The notes: generated from the letters alone by a model not told the origin. Shown: positions 1-5,277, counted from the stretch's first letter. The stretch is 6,631 nucleotides of DNA from Oscillospiraceae bacterium (GCA_017435245.1 JAFSFK010000107.1:1-6631), one strand, 5' to 3'. Program-made: numbers and translations.

Positions 1-1
1 A

Positions 2-37
2 CAAGTTGACAACAAATTAGCAATGCTCCCTGAATGA
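2..37 (+). CDS. Possible C-terminal tail of an upstream gene (partial, 5' end outside window)
   Basis: A plus-strand frame is open from the window edge and reads QVDNKLAMLPE followed by TGA at 35-37. Only 11 codons are visible, so no family can be assigned. Its position just left of a putative attachment core (123-138) would fit the end of an integrase gene belonging to a neighbouring element, but that is inference from position alone. The frame could equally be open by chance, since 11 codons without a stop is not significant. Confidence 0.2.
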   Translation, partial: QVDNKLAMLPE

Positions 38-39
38 AT

Positions 40-136
40 ATGAAGAGCTAAATGAAGGGAAATCCTTGCAAACAAGCTTAGATGAAGCTTGATGAAGAGC
101 CATGAAGTTTAGGGGTTTCATTTCCCCACGATGAAG
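40..136 (+). repeat. Cluster of ATGAAG motifs, three in 10-bp tandem
   Basis: The hexamer ATGAAG occurs at 40-45, 52-57, 82-87, 92-97, 102-107 and 131-136. The copies at 82, 92 and 102 lie in three consecutive 10-bp units (GATGAAGCTT, GATGAAGAGC, CATGAAGTTT), one helical turn apart, so they would face the same side of the DNA. The last copy lies inside the 16-bp repeat at 123-138. Such phased short repeats are typical of multi-subunit protein binding, for example excisionase or integrase arms. That role is inferred. Confidence 0.45.
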
Positions 137-138
137 CC
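123..138 (+). repeat. 16-bp direct repeat, left copy (candidate attL core)
   Basis: TCCCCACGATGAAGCC occurs here and again, identical and in the same orientation, at 3978-3993. The match ends on both sides (T versus A before, T versus C after). The two copies bracket the AT-rich restriction-modification operon and its flanks. Identical short direct repeats at both ends of a foreign block are what site-specific integration by a tyrosine or serine recombinase leaves behind. The assignment as an attachment core is inferred; the repeat itself is seen directly. Confidence 0.55.
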
Positions 139-190
139 TCTTTCAGAGTAAAAAATCGCAAAAATCAGGTTTTGACAGCGTTTGCGGCGT

Positions 191-204
191 TTTGTTAATC
201 CAAA
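191..204 (+). repeat. 14-bp inverted repeat, left copy
   Basis: TTTGTTAATCCAAA is present here and its exact reverse complement lies at 3915-3928. The gap to the neighbouring 16-bp core is 52 bp on this side and 49 bp on the right, so the arrangement is nearly symmetrical about the R-M operon. A recombinase accessory or arm site is the most natural reading; this is inferred from placement. Confidence 0.5.
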
Positions 205-223
205 AATGAAACACATCAGTGGG

Positions 224-277
224 TTTACGACAGATTTACGACAAACTGATAATGTTCGACAATAAAAATTTACGACA
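224..277 (+). repeat. Three TTTACGACA direct repeats (left arm-like cluster)
   Basis: The 9-mer TTTACGACA occurs at 224-232, 235-243 and 269-277, with a degenerate TTCGACA at 255-261. The first two start 11 bp apart. Two more exact copies occur on the far side of the R-M operon at 3840-3848 and 3852-3860 in the same orientation. Clustered short direct repeats inside the ends of an element resemble arm-type integrase sites. The last copy abuts the terminator stem at 277. Confidence 0.5.
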
Positions 278-314
278 AAACGAGCCATTCGTCTTTTTAC
301 GAATGGCTCGTTTT
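277..314 (-). terminator. Rho-independent terminator of the R-M operon (bidirectional hairpin)
   Basis: A perfect 16-bp stem pairs 277-292 with 299-314 around a six-base loop (293-298). It starts eight bases after the stop codon of the specificity gene. Read on the minus strand, the stem ends in TTTT. On the plus strand it ends in TTTTATTTGTTTT, so it can work in both directions. Confidence 0.85.
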
Positions 315-321
315 ATTTGTT

Positions 322-1542
322 TTAGGTTTTGTTTACAACTTTTTTGGTTGCGCTGATTTTTGCATTGCTGTATTCAACAACATCTTTAATTGCAATCTTT
401 TTCATTGCAGATATAAATGTTTCCATAAACGCAAAATTAATTTTACCATCCTTTTCGGGTAATCTGATTTCCTTATGTTTTACAACATTCCATCCGCCCA
501 ATTTGTTTTTGTAGGAATAAATTGGCAGATCAGTCACTTTGTTGATACACATAACCATAAACAAATATTGGTTAGGCGTAGGTTTGTTCTCTGCCAATTT
601 CCATTGGATAGCATAAGAGTCCGAAAGAACGGTAAAATCCCTTGACTGATAATAAGCTCTGTAAACATCGCTATTAGAAGGAAGAGAAATCACGTTGCTT
701 ATGACAGTTGCTCCTGATTTGGGAGCATAATAATTCAATCCTTGATTTTGGAAGCTTGATGTAAGACAAGGAAGTACATAATCATCAGTCGGCTGCTTTG
801 GTAGTTCCTTCGCCTTATACGGTAATTTCTTTATCGTTACCTTTTCAAAAAGATTACCTACAATATATGTACCCCAATTATCGTCGCCAAGCTCAGCAAA
901 TCTCTCAAGAGTGTTAACCTCTTCTTCCGACAATTCGTAATTGTCGAATCCGCTTACTTTTAAGTAAGCGGATAGCTCAGCTATCCGCTGAGCTTCCAGC
1001 TCAGCTATAAAGGATTCCATAAAATCATAATCAATTTCGCCGTTTTTTACAGGTAGCACTAATTTTTGACTTTTAATAACATCAACATTATAGCTTGATG
1101 TTCCCCAAGAAAACAATTCAAAAGGTTTCCTCATTGCGACAAGGAAAAACTGAGCATTATTTTTATTGAACTTACTTATTTTAGGCTTCAGTACTTTGAT
1201 TTTATCACCGGTAAAATACGGTTTTTCTTGGTAAAACATAGTAGCTGTATCCTGCCCAAATGCAATAGTATTGCCCTTGTTTAAATATTGCTCATCTTCA
1301 TCTATAAAACCTTTTTGACCATTGTTAGAGCTTGTTCTAACTATATAAGGATATTTGCCTTTTTCTTTGATAACAATCTTATTCGCATCGAATCTTTTGG
1401 TGTATGATTCTACCTCAAACAAATCGCCAAGCGTATATTCGCCCCACTTAACCGCTTGTAATTTTTCATTAAGTGAGGCTTCTATTGTCCCAGGCGGTCG
1501 TCCTCCATCGGCTGATTTTTTAGGAGTGTTGATACTTCCCAA
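322..1542 (-). CDS. Type I/BcgI-like specificity (S) subunit with two target recognition domains
   Basis: This is a DNA-recognition subunit that would direct the upstream nuclease-methyltransferase to a bipartite site. The protein has two parallel halves. TRD1 spans about residues 33-164 and opens with WGEYTLGDLFE; TRD2 spans about 223-362 and opens with WGTYIVGNLFE. Each half ends in a matching block (LPVKNGEIDYDFMESFIAEL and LPEKDGKINFAFMETFISAM) that leads into a helix. The spacer holds an 8-residue repeat, IAELEAQR/IAELSAYL (179-194). Length (406) and duplication suit the S family. The start is uncertain: the TTG at 1540-1542 has no ribosome binding site and lies 61 nt inside the M gene. 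Conserved sequence begins only near residue 30. An out-of-frame ATG at 1467-1469 would become the start if the adjacent A5 run (1462-1466) had one more A. Confidence is high for the family and low for the N-terminus. Confidence 0.9.
   Translation of the reverse strand: MGSINTPKKSADGGRPPGTIEASLNEKLQAVKWGEYTLGDLFEVESYTKRFDANKIVIKEKGKYPYIVRTSSNNGQKGFIDEDEQYLNKGNTIAFGQDTATMFYQEKPYFTGDKIKVLKPKISKFNKNNAQFFLVAMRKPFELFSWGTSSYNVDVIKSQKLVLPVKNGEIDYDFMESFIAELEAQRIAELSAYLKVSGFDNYELSEEEVNTLERFAELGDDNWGTYIVGNLFEKVTIKKLPYKAKELPKQPTDDYVLPCLTSSFQNQGLNYYAPKSGATVISNVISLPSNSDVYRAYYQSRDFTVLSDSYAIQWKLAENKPTPNQYLFMVMCINKVTDLPIYSYKNKLGGWNVVKHKEIRLPEKDGKINFAFMETFISAMKKIAIKDVVEYSNAKISATKKVVNKT
948..1008. repeat. Chain of overlapping palindromes and 24-bp repeat inside the S gene spacer
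   Basis: Four inverted repeats follow each other and share arms. They are 948-959/962-973 (12 bp), 968-976/980-988 (9 bp), 974-981/987-994 (8 bp) and 987-994/998-1005 (8 bp). In addition AGCTCAGCTAT is directly repeated at 974-984 and 998-1008, exactly 24 bp apart, which corresponds to the protein repeat IAEL at residues 179 and 187. All arms can form alternative hairpins. In known HsdS proteins such as EcoR124I, spacer repeat number sets the gap length of the recognition site. Confidence 0.75.
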
Positions 1543-3530
1543 GCAAGATAATCGCCGATTGTCTTTTTGAAATCGTCTAAATTTGGTTTAGTTTCAATAG
1601 GCGCAGTTTGATTCCAGTCATTGCCGTTTTCAGGATCAATGTGTCCTTCGTAATATTCTTTTTCAGTAAGAATGCTAAGCTTTGTTTTTCCAAAACGCAC
1701 TAAATCTACAACTTCCTGATAACGCTCTTTCGCTCTATCAGTGTCAAATAGATTCTTACTTGCTTTTTTGCGGTCAGAACGAGTATAGCCGTCATTTGAA
1801 AAATCAATAAATTTAACAATATCATCTTTCTGATGAGCTTCACCTACTCGGAAAACATAAATATTTGTTAAAACACTTGATTTGCCGATAAATAAATCTA
1901 TCGGCATTTTAATGCTTGCAAGGAGTGTGCTATGCTGCAAAATACTCTTGTTATATTCTGTAGCCTTACCTGATCCAGCAGAATTTTGAATTATAATAGC
2001 TGCATAGCCCTTTTCCATCATAGAAAGAGCTTTTTCGACAAATATCATTCCATTGCCTTCGGCAGAGTACGGAGGATTCAAAACGAAAGCATCTGCAGGG
2101 AACTTTTCGTCAGTCTTACCAAATCCATAATGACCGTCAAAGTTTAAAGAGTCTTTGTTCAAAATGTTTGAGCTGCCGTCACCCATCATAATCATATTGA
2201 GCACGGCAAGCATATAAACGTTTGAAAGAATTTCCAAACCGAGCAACTGGTTAGCTTTAATCTCTGCTTCTTTAATAGCTAATTTTTCAGGAGACTTTAT
2301 TGTATTTTTGGCATCTATCAGCATTTCGTTCATAGCGGCAACAAGCAAACCTGCCGAACCCGTTGCAAAGTCCCATACATAAGAGTCTTTATTAACTCTT
2401 GCAAGACGGCACAAAAGCGTTGCAACGTAAGAAGGGGTTAGTACAACGTCATTAAGCTGATCCTGTGTAAAGCCGAGCCAAGAGTACATCTCGTTAAACA
2501 ACTTACCCGTAAAATCAGTTGTTAAACCGATTTTATAATAAATTCCAAGGTCATCAACAATTTTAATAAATACACGCTTTAACTGGCTTTCGCCATCTTC
2601 AACTTTGTTGATATTATCCGTAGTGAGCGTATTTTGGAGAGTTCTTACAATCAAATCTTTCTTATCTTTAGGAAGCTTTTTAGCGTTGAGGAAAGAGTTG
2701 ATTTTTCGAATCATAATATCGCCGTCTCTATCGCCTTCTTCATCAGAAGACTTAAGCTCGGCTTTAGTCAGCGGATATACCTTATTATCAACATCACCGA
2801 GTGTTGCCATAATTGATGCGGCAACGAGATAAACACGGTCGTTTTCGCTAAGACCTTTTTCGCTCTTGAATATGTCGTTATTGAGCTTAACGAGGTTTGC
2901 AGTAATTTCTTGTTCTCTGCGCTCCTTTAATTTTTCAATTTCTTCTTGAGGGAGAGATAACTGTTTTACTTTTTCAATAAACGCAGAAAAATGTTCTTTT
3001 TTAAGGAAAGAGAGGTCGGTATAATCAGCAACTTCCTGACCTACACCGAAATTGCTCTTAGATACGTAATAAACGCCAATTTGATGAATAATCTTTCCGT
3101 CTGCTGCCTTATGTCCGGTAACGCCAATAGCAATAACATCTGTATAACTTGTATAATGCAATACGGCATTTGCGTAATGAACAGCACCGTTTACAGCATA
3201 AGAGTTGATATTAGCAAAGTCAGGTTGATTCTTTGCTGTTTTATTGGCTACGTTACCTTCGTCATCCAATTTAACAAGTTTATCTTTATAGCCTTTGTAC
3301 TCGATAAGGATGGGATAATCTTTTCCGTCATTAGCTTTCAAAATCAGCTTAGCATCAGGACGATTACCGCCTTTGCCACCATTCTTAGAAAAATAGTCAT
3401 TAAGAGCCTGATCTATCTCCGTGTTCAAAGACTCCTGCTCCAATTTATAACTTATTTTATATGATTTGAGCCAACCGTTTACTAAATCAGCAATATTAGG
3501 CTCGATAGACTGAACTGTATTTTTAGCCAT
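1482..3530 (-). CDS. BcgI-like bifunctional nuclease / N6-adenine DNA methyltransferase (R-M subunit)
   Basis: This 682-residue protein appears to combine cutting and methylation. The N-terminal region (about 1-190) carries a PD-(D/E)xK-type signature: P58-D59, then E77-Y78-K79 within ILIEYKGYKD. Residues about 190-335 look helical. The methyltransferase core follows: TPSYVATLL (365-373), the SAM-binding motif I DFATGSAG (388-395) and the catalytic motif IV NPPYS (485-489), in the gamma-class N6-adenine order. The C-terminal part ends with YLAWEVSTLL, typical of HsdM-like proteins. At 682 residues it is longer than a plain HsdM, in line with the extra nuclease domain, and there is no hsdR nearby. 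The ATG at 3528-3530 has a GAGGAG site at 3538-3543 and overlaps the preceding small gene by 8 nt, which implies translational coupling. The 3' end overlaps the S frame in the -1 register. Exact type (IIB versus IIG-like) and target site cannot be read from sequence. Confidence 0.88.
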   Translation of the reverse strand: MAKNTVQSIEPNIADLVNGWLKSYKISYKLEQESLNTEIDQALNDYFSKNGGKGGNRPDAKLILKANDGKDYPILIEYKGYKDKLVKLDDEGNVANKTAKNQPDFANINSYAVNGAVHYANAVLHYTSYTDVIAIGVTGHKAADGKIIHQIGVYYVSKSNFGVGQEVADYTDLSFLKKEHFSAFIEKVKQLSLPQEEIEKLKERREQEITANLVKLNNDIFKSEKGLSENDRVYLVAASIMATLGDVDNKVYPLTKAELKSSDEEGDRDGDIMIRKINSFLNAKKLPKDKKDLIVRTLQNTLTTDNINKVEDGESQLKRVFIKIVDDLGIYYKIGLTTDFTGKLFNEMYSWLGFTQDQLNDVVLTPSYVATLLCRLARVNKDSYVWDFATGSAGLLVAAMNEMLIDAKNTIKSPEKLAIKEAEIKANQLLGLEILSNVYMLAVLNMIMMGDGSSNILNKDSLNFDGHYGFGKTDEKFPADAFVLNPPYSAEGNGMIFVEKALSMMEKGYAAIIIQNSAGSGKATEYNKSILQHSTLLASIKMPIDLFIGKSSVLTNIYVFRVGEAHQKDDIVKFIDFSNDGYTRSDRKKASKNLFDTDRAKERYQEVVDLVRFGKTKLSILTEKEYYEGHIDPENGNDWNQTAPIETKPNLDDFKKTIGDYLAWEVSTLLKNQPMEDDRLGQ
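1513..1521 (-). other. A6 run with A_AAA_AAT heptamer at the M/S overlap (candidate frameshift site)
   Basis: In the M reading frame, codons CTA AAA AAT at 1523-1515 contain the heptamer A_AAA_AAT, which fits the X_XXY_YYZ pattern for -1 slippage. The S frame is exactly the -1 frame here and is open from about 1587 down to its own stop. Slippage, or one extra A in the run 1516-1521, would give a single protein of 1069 residues. No strong downstream stem or pseudoknot was found, so this is only a candidate. Confidence 0.3.
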
Positions 3531-3705
3531 TTTCTTTCTCCTCTTTCTGCTTTTTTAAGTATTCATCTGCTGCTTTGTTGAACAAATCGGTCATGCTGTG
3601 CATATTGTCGTCTAGGGCGATCGCAGATAGCAAAAGTTTCACTTTTTCGGGGTCCATTCTAAACTGAACTTGTCGTGTGCGATTTGCTTTATTAGTACAA
3701 TCCAA
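3523..3705 (-). CDS. Ribbon-helix-helix-like small DNA-binding protein, first gene of the R-M operon
   Basis: The proposed product has 60 residues. It shows a short basic strand (TRQVQFRM), then helix A (DPEKVKLLLSAIALDD) and helix B (SMTDLFNKAADEYLKK), the order of an Arc/MetJ-type ribbon-helix-helix, which binds operator DNA as a dimer. The start is taken as TTG at 3703-3705 because AGGAGG lies at 3715-3720 with a 9-nt gap. A longer reading from TTG at 3780 would begin on the promoter -35 box and translate the operator, so it is rejected. The stop overlaps the methyltransferase ATG by 8 nt. Its position ahead of the R-M genes and behind palindromic operators suggests autoregulation, in the role C proteins play elsewhere. 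Antitoxin-type RHH proteins have the same fold, but no toxin is adjacent. Confidence 0.7.
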   Translation of the reverse strand: MDCTNKANRTRQVQFRMDPEKVKLLLSAIALDDNMHSMTDLFNKAADEYLKKQKEEKENG

Positions 3706-3714
3706 AACGCTTGT

Positions 3715-3720
3715 CCTCCT
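3715..3720 (-). promoter_or_regulatory. Ribosome binding site that fixes the RHH gene start
   Basis: AGGAGG on the minus strand precedes TTG at 3705 by nine bases. No ATG or GTG lies at a suitable distance in this frame, so this site decides for the TTG start and a 60-residue product. Confidence 0.75.
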
Positions 3721-3726
3721 ATCACA

Positions 3727-3766
3727 AATGATATCATTATATCTTGATATAATGATATCATTATAT
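3727..3766. promoter_or_regulatory. Repeated palindromic operator in the R-M promoter
   Basis: ATATAATGATATCATTATAT at 3747-3766 is a perfect 20-bp palindrome. A shorter 12-bp palindrome, AATGATATCATT, lies at 3727-3738, and the 16-bp stretch AATGATATCATTATAT is shared as a direct repeat at 3727-3742 and 3751-3766, 24 bp apart. Between them ATATCTTGATAT forms a third imperfect palindrome. The 20-bp site covers the -10 box and part of the spacer, and the other lies downstream of the expected start, a layout that favours repression. The likely ligand is the RHH protein encoded immediately downstream (inference). Confidence 0.7.
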
Positions 3767-3780
3767 GGTGAAAAAGTCAA
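3752..3780 (-). promoter_or_regulatory. Sigma-70-type promoter of the R-M operon
   Basis: On the minus strand TTGACT (3780-3775) and TATCAT (3757-3752) are separated by 17 bases. Transcription should begin near 3745, about 40 nt ahead of the RHH start codon. The -10 box is inside the 20-bp palindrome. Confidence 0.65.
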
Positions 3781-3839
3781 TGTATTTTGATAATTTCGAT
3801 AGGTGTTTCTTTGCTTGGCATAGTAAACACCTTCGAATT

Positions 3840-3860
3840 TTTACGACAGATTTTACGACA
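3840..3860 (+). repeat. Two TTTACGACA direct repeats (right arm-like cluster)
   Basis: Exact copies at 3840-3848 and 3852-3860 match the three on the left side of the island. A longer stretch (3841-3862) resembles 225-245 with a single-base insertion. They lie inside the right 16-bp core, as arm-type sites would. Confidence 0.5.
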
Positions 3861-3914
3861 AATGGGATAAAATTATGCCATATTATGATAGGTTGTTTTC
3901 TATAATGAAACCGC

Positions 3915-3928
3915 TTTGGATTAACAAA
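3915..3928 (-). repeat. 14-bp inverted repeat, right copy
   Basis: TTTGGATTAACAAA is the exact reverse complement of 191-204. It sits 49 bp inside the right 16-bp core. Confidence 0.5.
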
Positions 3929-3977
3929 GTCAGGTAATGGCAGGATAAATAAGACCATAAGATATATCCCGCCCAAA

Positions 3978-3993
3978 TCCCCACGATGAAGCC
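3978..3993 (+). repeat. 16-bp direct repeat, right copy (candidate attR core)
   Basis: This copy is identical to 123-138 in sequence and orientation. It marks the change from AT-rich island DNA to the more balanced composition of the YitT and secreted-protein genes. An inverted partial match, ATCGTGG at 4044-4050, lies beyond the next hairpin. Confidence 0.55.
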
Positions 3994-4013
3994 CCTGGAC
4001 TAATTTAGACGGC

Positions 4014-4041
4014 AAGCCCGCAGGTTTTTACCTGCGGGCTT
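4014..4041. terminator. Strong hairpin without a U-tract (possible terminator remnant)
   Basis: A perfect 12-bp GC-rich stem (4014-4025 with 4030-4041) closes a TTTT loop. Neither side is followed by a T-run, so it is not a textbook intrinsic terminator. It may be the terminator of a gene that was adjacent before the island inserted, or a structural part of the integration site. It also insulates the downstream promoter. Confidence 0.4.
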
Positions 4042-4059
4042 AAATCGTGGATATTGAAG

Positions 4060-4088
4060 CTGTACTTTTTTGAAAAAGGTTGTATAAT
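4060..4088 (+). promoter_or_regulatory. Promoter of the YitT-family gene
   Basis: A consensus TATAAT lies at 4083-4088. The best -35 candidate at 17-bp spacing is CTGTAC (4060-4065), a poor match. Directly after the -10 box, GGAGT-GTG-ACTCC (4089-4101) is a small inverted repeat around the expected start point and could be an operator. Confidence 0.5.
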
Positions 4089-4121
4089 GGAGTGTGACTC
4101 CAACAAAAAGAGGTTAAAGCT

Positions 4122-4970
4122 ATGAAGATCCGCAATACGATCAAAGAGTTTGCCGTCATCACGGTGGGCACAGCCATTGTGGCGGCTGCGGTGTTTTTCT
4201 TTATGCTGCCCAGCCACGTGTCTGTAGGCAGTGGCGCAGCTTTGGCGATGGTGCTGAGCAATTTTATTCCACTTTCGGTTTCTGCCATTACGCTGATTAT
4301 GAATGTGGGCCTTTTGGTCATTGGCTTTTTTCTGATCGGACCGGAATTCGGCGCGAAAACGGTCTATTGTTCTATTCTGCTGCCCTTGATCATGGGCGTA
4401 TTTGAATGGATATTTCCTAACTTTCAGTCCATCACCCAGGACCCGCTGCTGGATGTGATCTGCTATATACTGGTGGTGGGTGTGGGCGTAGCAATTTTGG
4501 TCTCTCACAACGCATCCTCCGGCGGCCTGGACATTGTTGCTAAGATGATGAACAAGTTTCTTAGAATGGATGTGGGCAAAGCAATGTCTTACTCAGGAAT
4601 TGCTGTTGCCTTGTCCTCTGCGCTGTGCTATGACAGCAAAACGGTGGTGCTTAGCTTGCTTGGTACTTACTTCGGCGGCATTATCGTGGATTATTTCATT
4701 TTTGGTATTAATATCAAGCGGCGGGTTTGTGTGATCTCTCAAGACTTGGATGCCATTGTGGATTTCGTGCTCCACCAGCTGCACAGTGGCGCCACCCTCA
4801 ATGAGATCACCGGCGCCTATGATAAACAGCCCAAGAGGGAGATGATCACCATCGTGGATAAAAACGAGTACCGATGCTTGATGGACTACATCCGCAAGGT
4901 GGATCCCAAGGCTTTTGTGACCGTCTATTCCGTCAGCGATATGCGCTACCAACCGAAGATAAAAAAGTAA
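4122..4970 (+). CDS. YitT-family integral membrane protein (DUF161 + DUF2179)
   Basis: The 282-residue protein fits the YitT family of Firmicutes in length and layout. The first 200 residues contain about six hydrophobic segments (near 11-30, 36-50, 53-72, 80-97, 112-128 and 156-197, the last probably two helices). They include the family motif NASSGGLDIVAKMMNKF (130-146). After a basic stop-transfer stretch (KRR, 199-201), residues about 202-282 form a soluble C-terminal domain of the DUF2179 type, with VISQDLDAIVDFVLHQL and REMITIVDKNEYRCLMDYI. The family has no settled biochemical function; a membrane transport or sensing role is only suggested by topology. The ATG has AGAGG at 4109-4113 with an 8-nt gap. 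The gene stands alone between its own promoter and terminator and shows no link to the R-M operon. Confidence 0.92.
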   Translation: MKIRNTIKEFAVITVGTAIVAAAVFFFMLPSHVSVGSGAALAMVLSNFIPLSVSAITLIMNVGLLVIGFFLIGPEFGAKTVYCSILLPLIMGVFEWIFPNFQSITQDPLLDVICYILVVGVGVAILVSHNASSGGLDIVAKMMNKFLRMDVGKAMSYSGIAVALSSALCYDSKTVVLSLLGTYFGGIIVDYFIFGINIKRRVCVISQDLDAIVDFVLHQLHSGATLNEITGAYDKQPKREMITIVDKNEYRCLMDYIRKVDPKAFVTVYSVSDMRYQPKIKK

Positions 4971-5004
4971 GCAGATTTGCCTTTCAAAACAGCAGAAAAA
5001 TACG

Positions 5005-5038
5005 GCTCTGACCACAATTGGTCAGAGCTTCCTTTTTT
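5005..5038 (+). terminator. Rho-independent terminator of the YitT-family gene
   Basis: A 10-bp stem (5005-5014 with 5019-5028) around the loop CAAT is followed by TTCCTTTTTT. It begins 34 nt after the stop codon of the membrane protein. Confidence 0.9.
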
Positions 5039-5061
5039 GCCGGAAAAGTGGTTGATAATAC

Positions 5062-5090
5062 TTGATTTTTTGGTGCAAAGGTGCTATTAT
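5062..5090 (+). promoter_or_regulatory. Promoter of the secreted repeat protein
   Basis: TTGATT (5062-5067) and TATTAT (5085-5090) are spaced by 17 bases, giving a start near 5097 and a leader of about 180 nt before the main start codon. Confidence 0.65.
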
Positions 5091-5096
5091 GTAAAA

Positions 5097-5277
5097 TATA
5101 TTGGGCAAGTATAAGCAAAAGTGTTTTTTCGGCAGGAAAAACTGGAAAAATATGAACAAAATGCGAACAAAAACCTGAGAAAACGTGGTTTTTAGGAAAA
5201 CAACAGCTTCCGGAAACAAACAGAGATCCGGGAGGCAAAAAAATGAAACTCTTCGCCGTTTTAAGGAGGCCGCAAAT
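5097..5277 (+). promoter_or_regulatory. Long structured 5' leader of the secreted protein gene
   Basis: Two hairpins can form. AAAAACC (5169-5175) pairs with GGTTTTT (5187-5193). Further on, 5207-5214 pairs with 5227-5234 (8 bp, one G-U), and its 3' arm covers GGGAGG at 5230-5235, the ribosome binding site of a 12-codon open frame at 5243. The main gene's own AAGGAGG is at 5263-5269. This could modulate translation, but no known riboswitch class was recognised. Confidence 0.4.

Larger units (their letters stand above)
3784..3977. other. Non-coding right flank of the R-M operon
   Basis: No convincing gene is present. An imperfect hairpin pairs AGGTGTTT (3801-3808) with AAACACCT (3825-3832) and extends through TTCGA on the left and TCGAA on the right with one bulge. 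It is followed by two TTTACGACA repeats, the inverted 14-bp repeat and the right 16-bp core. The stretch is AT-rich and appears to be the inner end of the putative island. Confidence 0.5.
123..3993. mobile_element. Putative integrated island (about 3.9 kb) carrying a BcgI-like R-M operon
   Basis: The block is bounded by identical 16-bp direct repeats (123-138 and 3978-3993). About 50 bp inside each core sits one copy of a 14-bp inverted repeat (191-204 and 3915-3928). Further inside are direct repeats of TTTACGACA, three on the left and two on the right. Everything within is AT-rich compared with the genes from 4122 onward. Core sites outside and arm-like sites inside match the general layout of recombinase-integrated elements. 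No integrase lies between the repeats, so the island would depend on a recombinase in trans or be a remnant. The 3' end of a gene at 2-37 could belong to such a helper, but this is unproven. The alternative is an older element reduced by deletion. Confidence 0.45.

Noticed and set aside
2991..3464. Plus-strand open frame of 157 codons inside the methyltransferase gene
   Set aside because: Antisense to the conserved nuclease-methyltransferase coding sequence; no ribosome binding site and no recognisable domain.
3706..3780. N-terminal extension of the RHH protein to TTG 3780 (85 residues)
   Set aside because: The TTG is the -35 box, and the extra residues are the translated operator (repeated NDII). 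A strong ribosome binding site supports the TTG at 3705 instead.
123..3993. CRISPR array or tRNA-type attachment site
   Set aside because: The repeats are too few and irregular for CRISPR, and no cloverleaf or tRNA 3' end can be read at either 16-bp copy.
3761..4015. Minus-strand open frame of 84 codons upstream of the R-M operon
   Set aside because: It passes through the 16-bp core, the inverted repeat, the TTTACGACA repeats and the promoter. The product looks random.
4005..5015. Minus-strand open frames opposite the membrane protein (4005-4508, 4040-4321 and 4593-5015)
   Set aside because: They are antisense to a recognisable YitT-family gene and lack family features. One also runs through the hairpin at 4014-4041.
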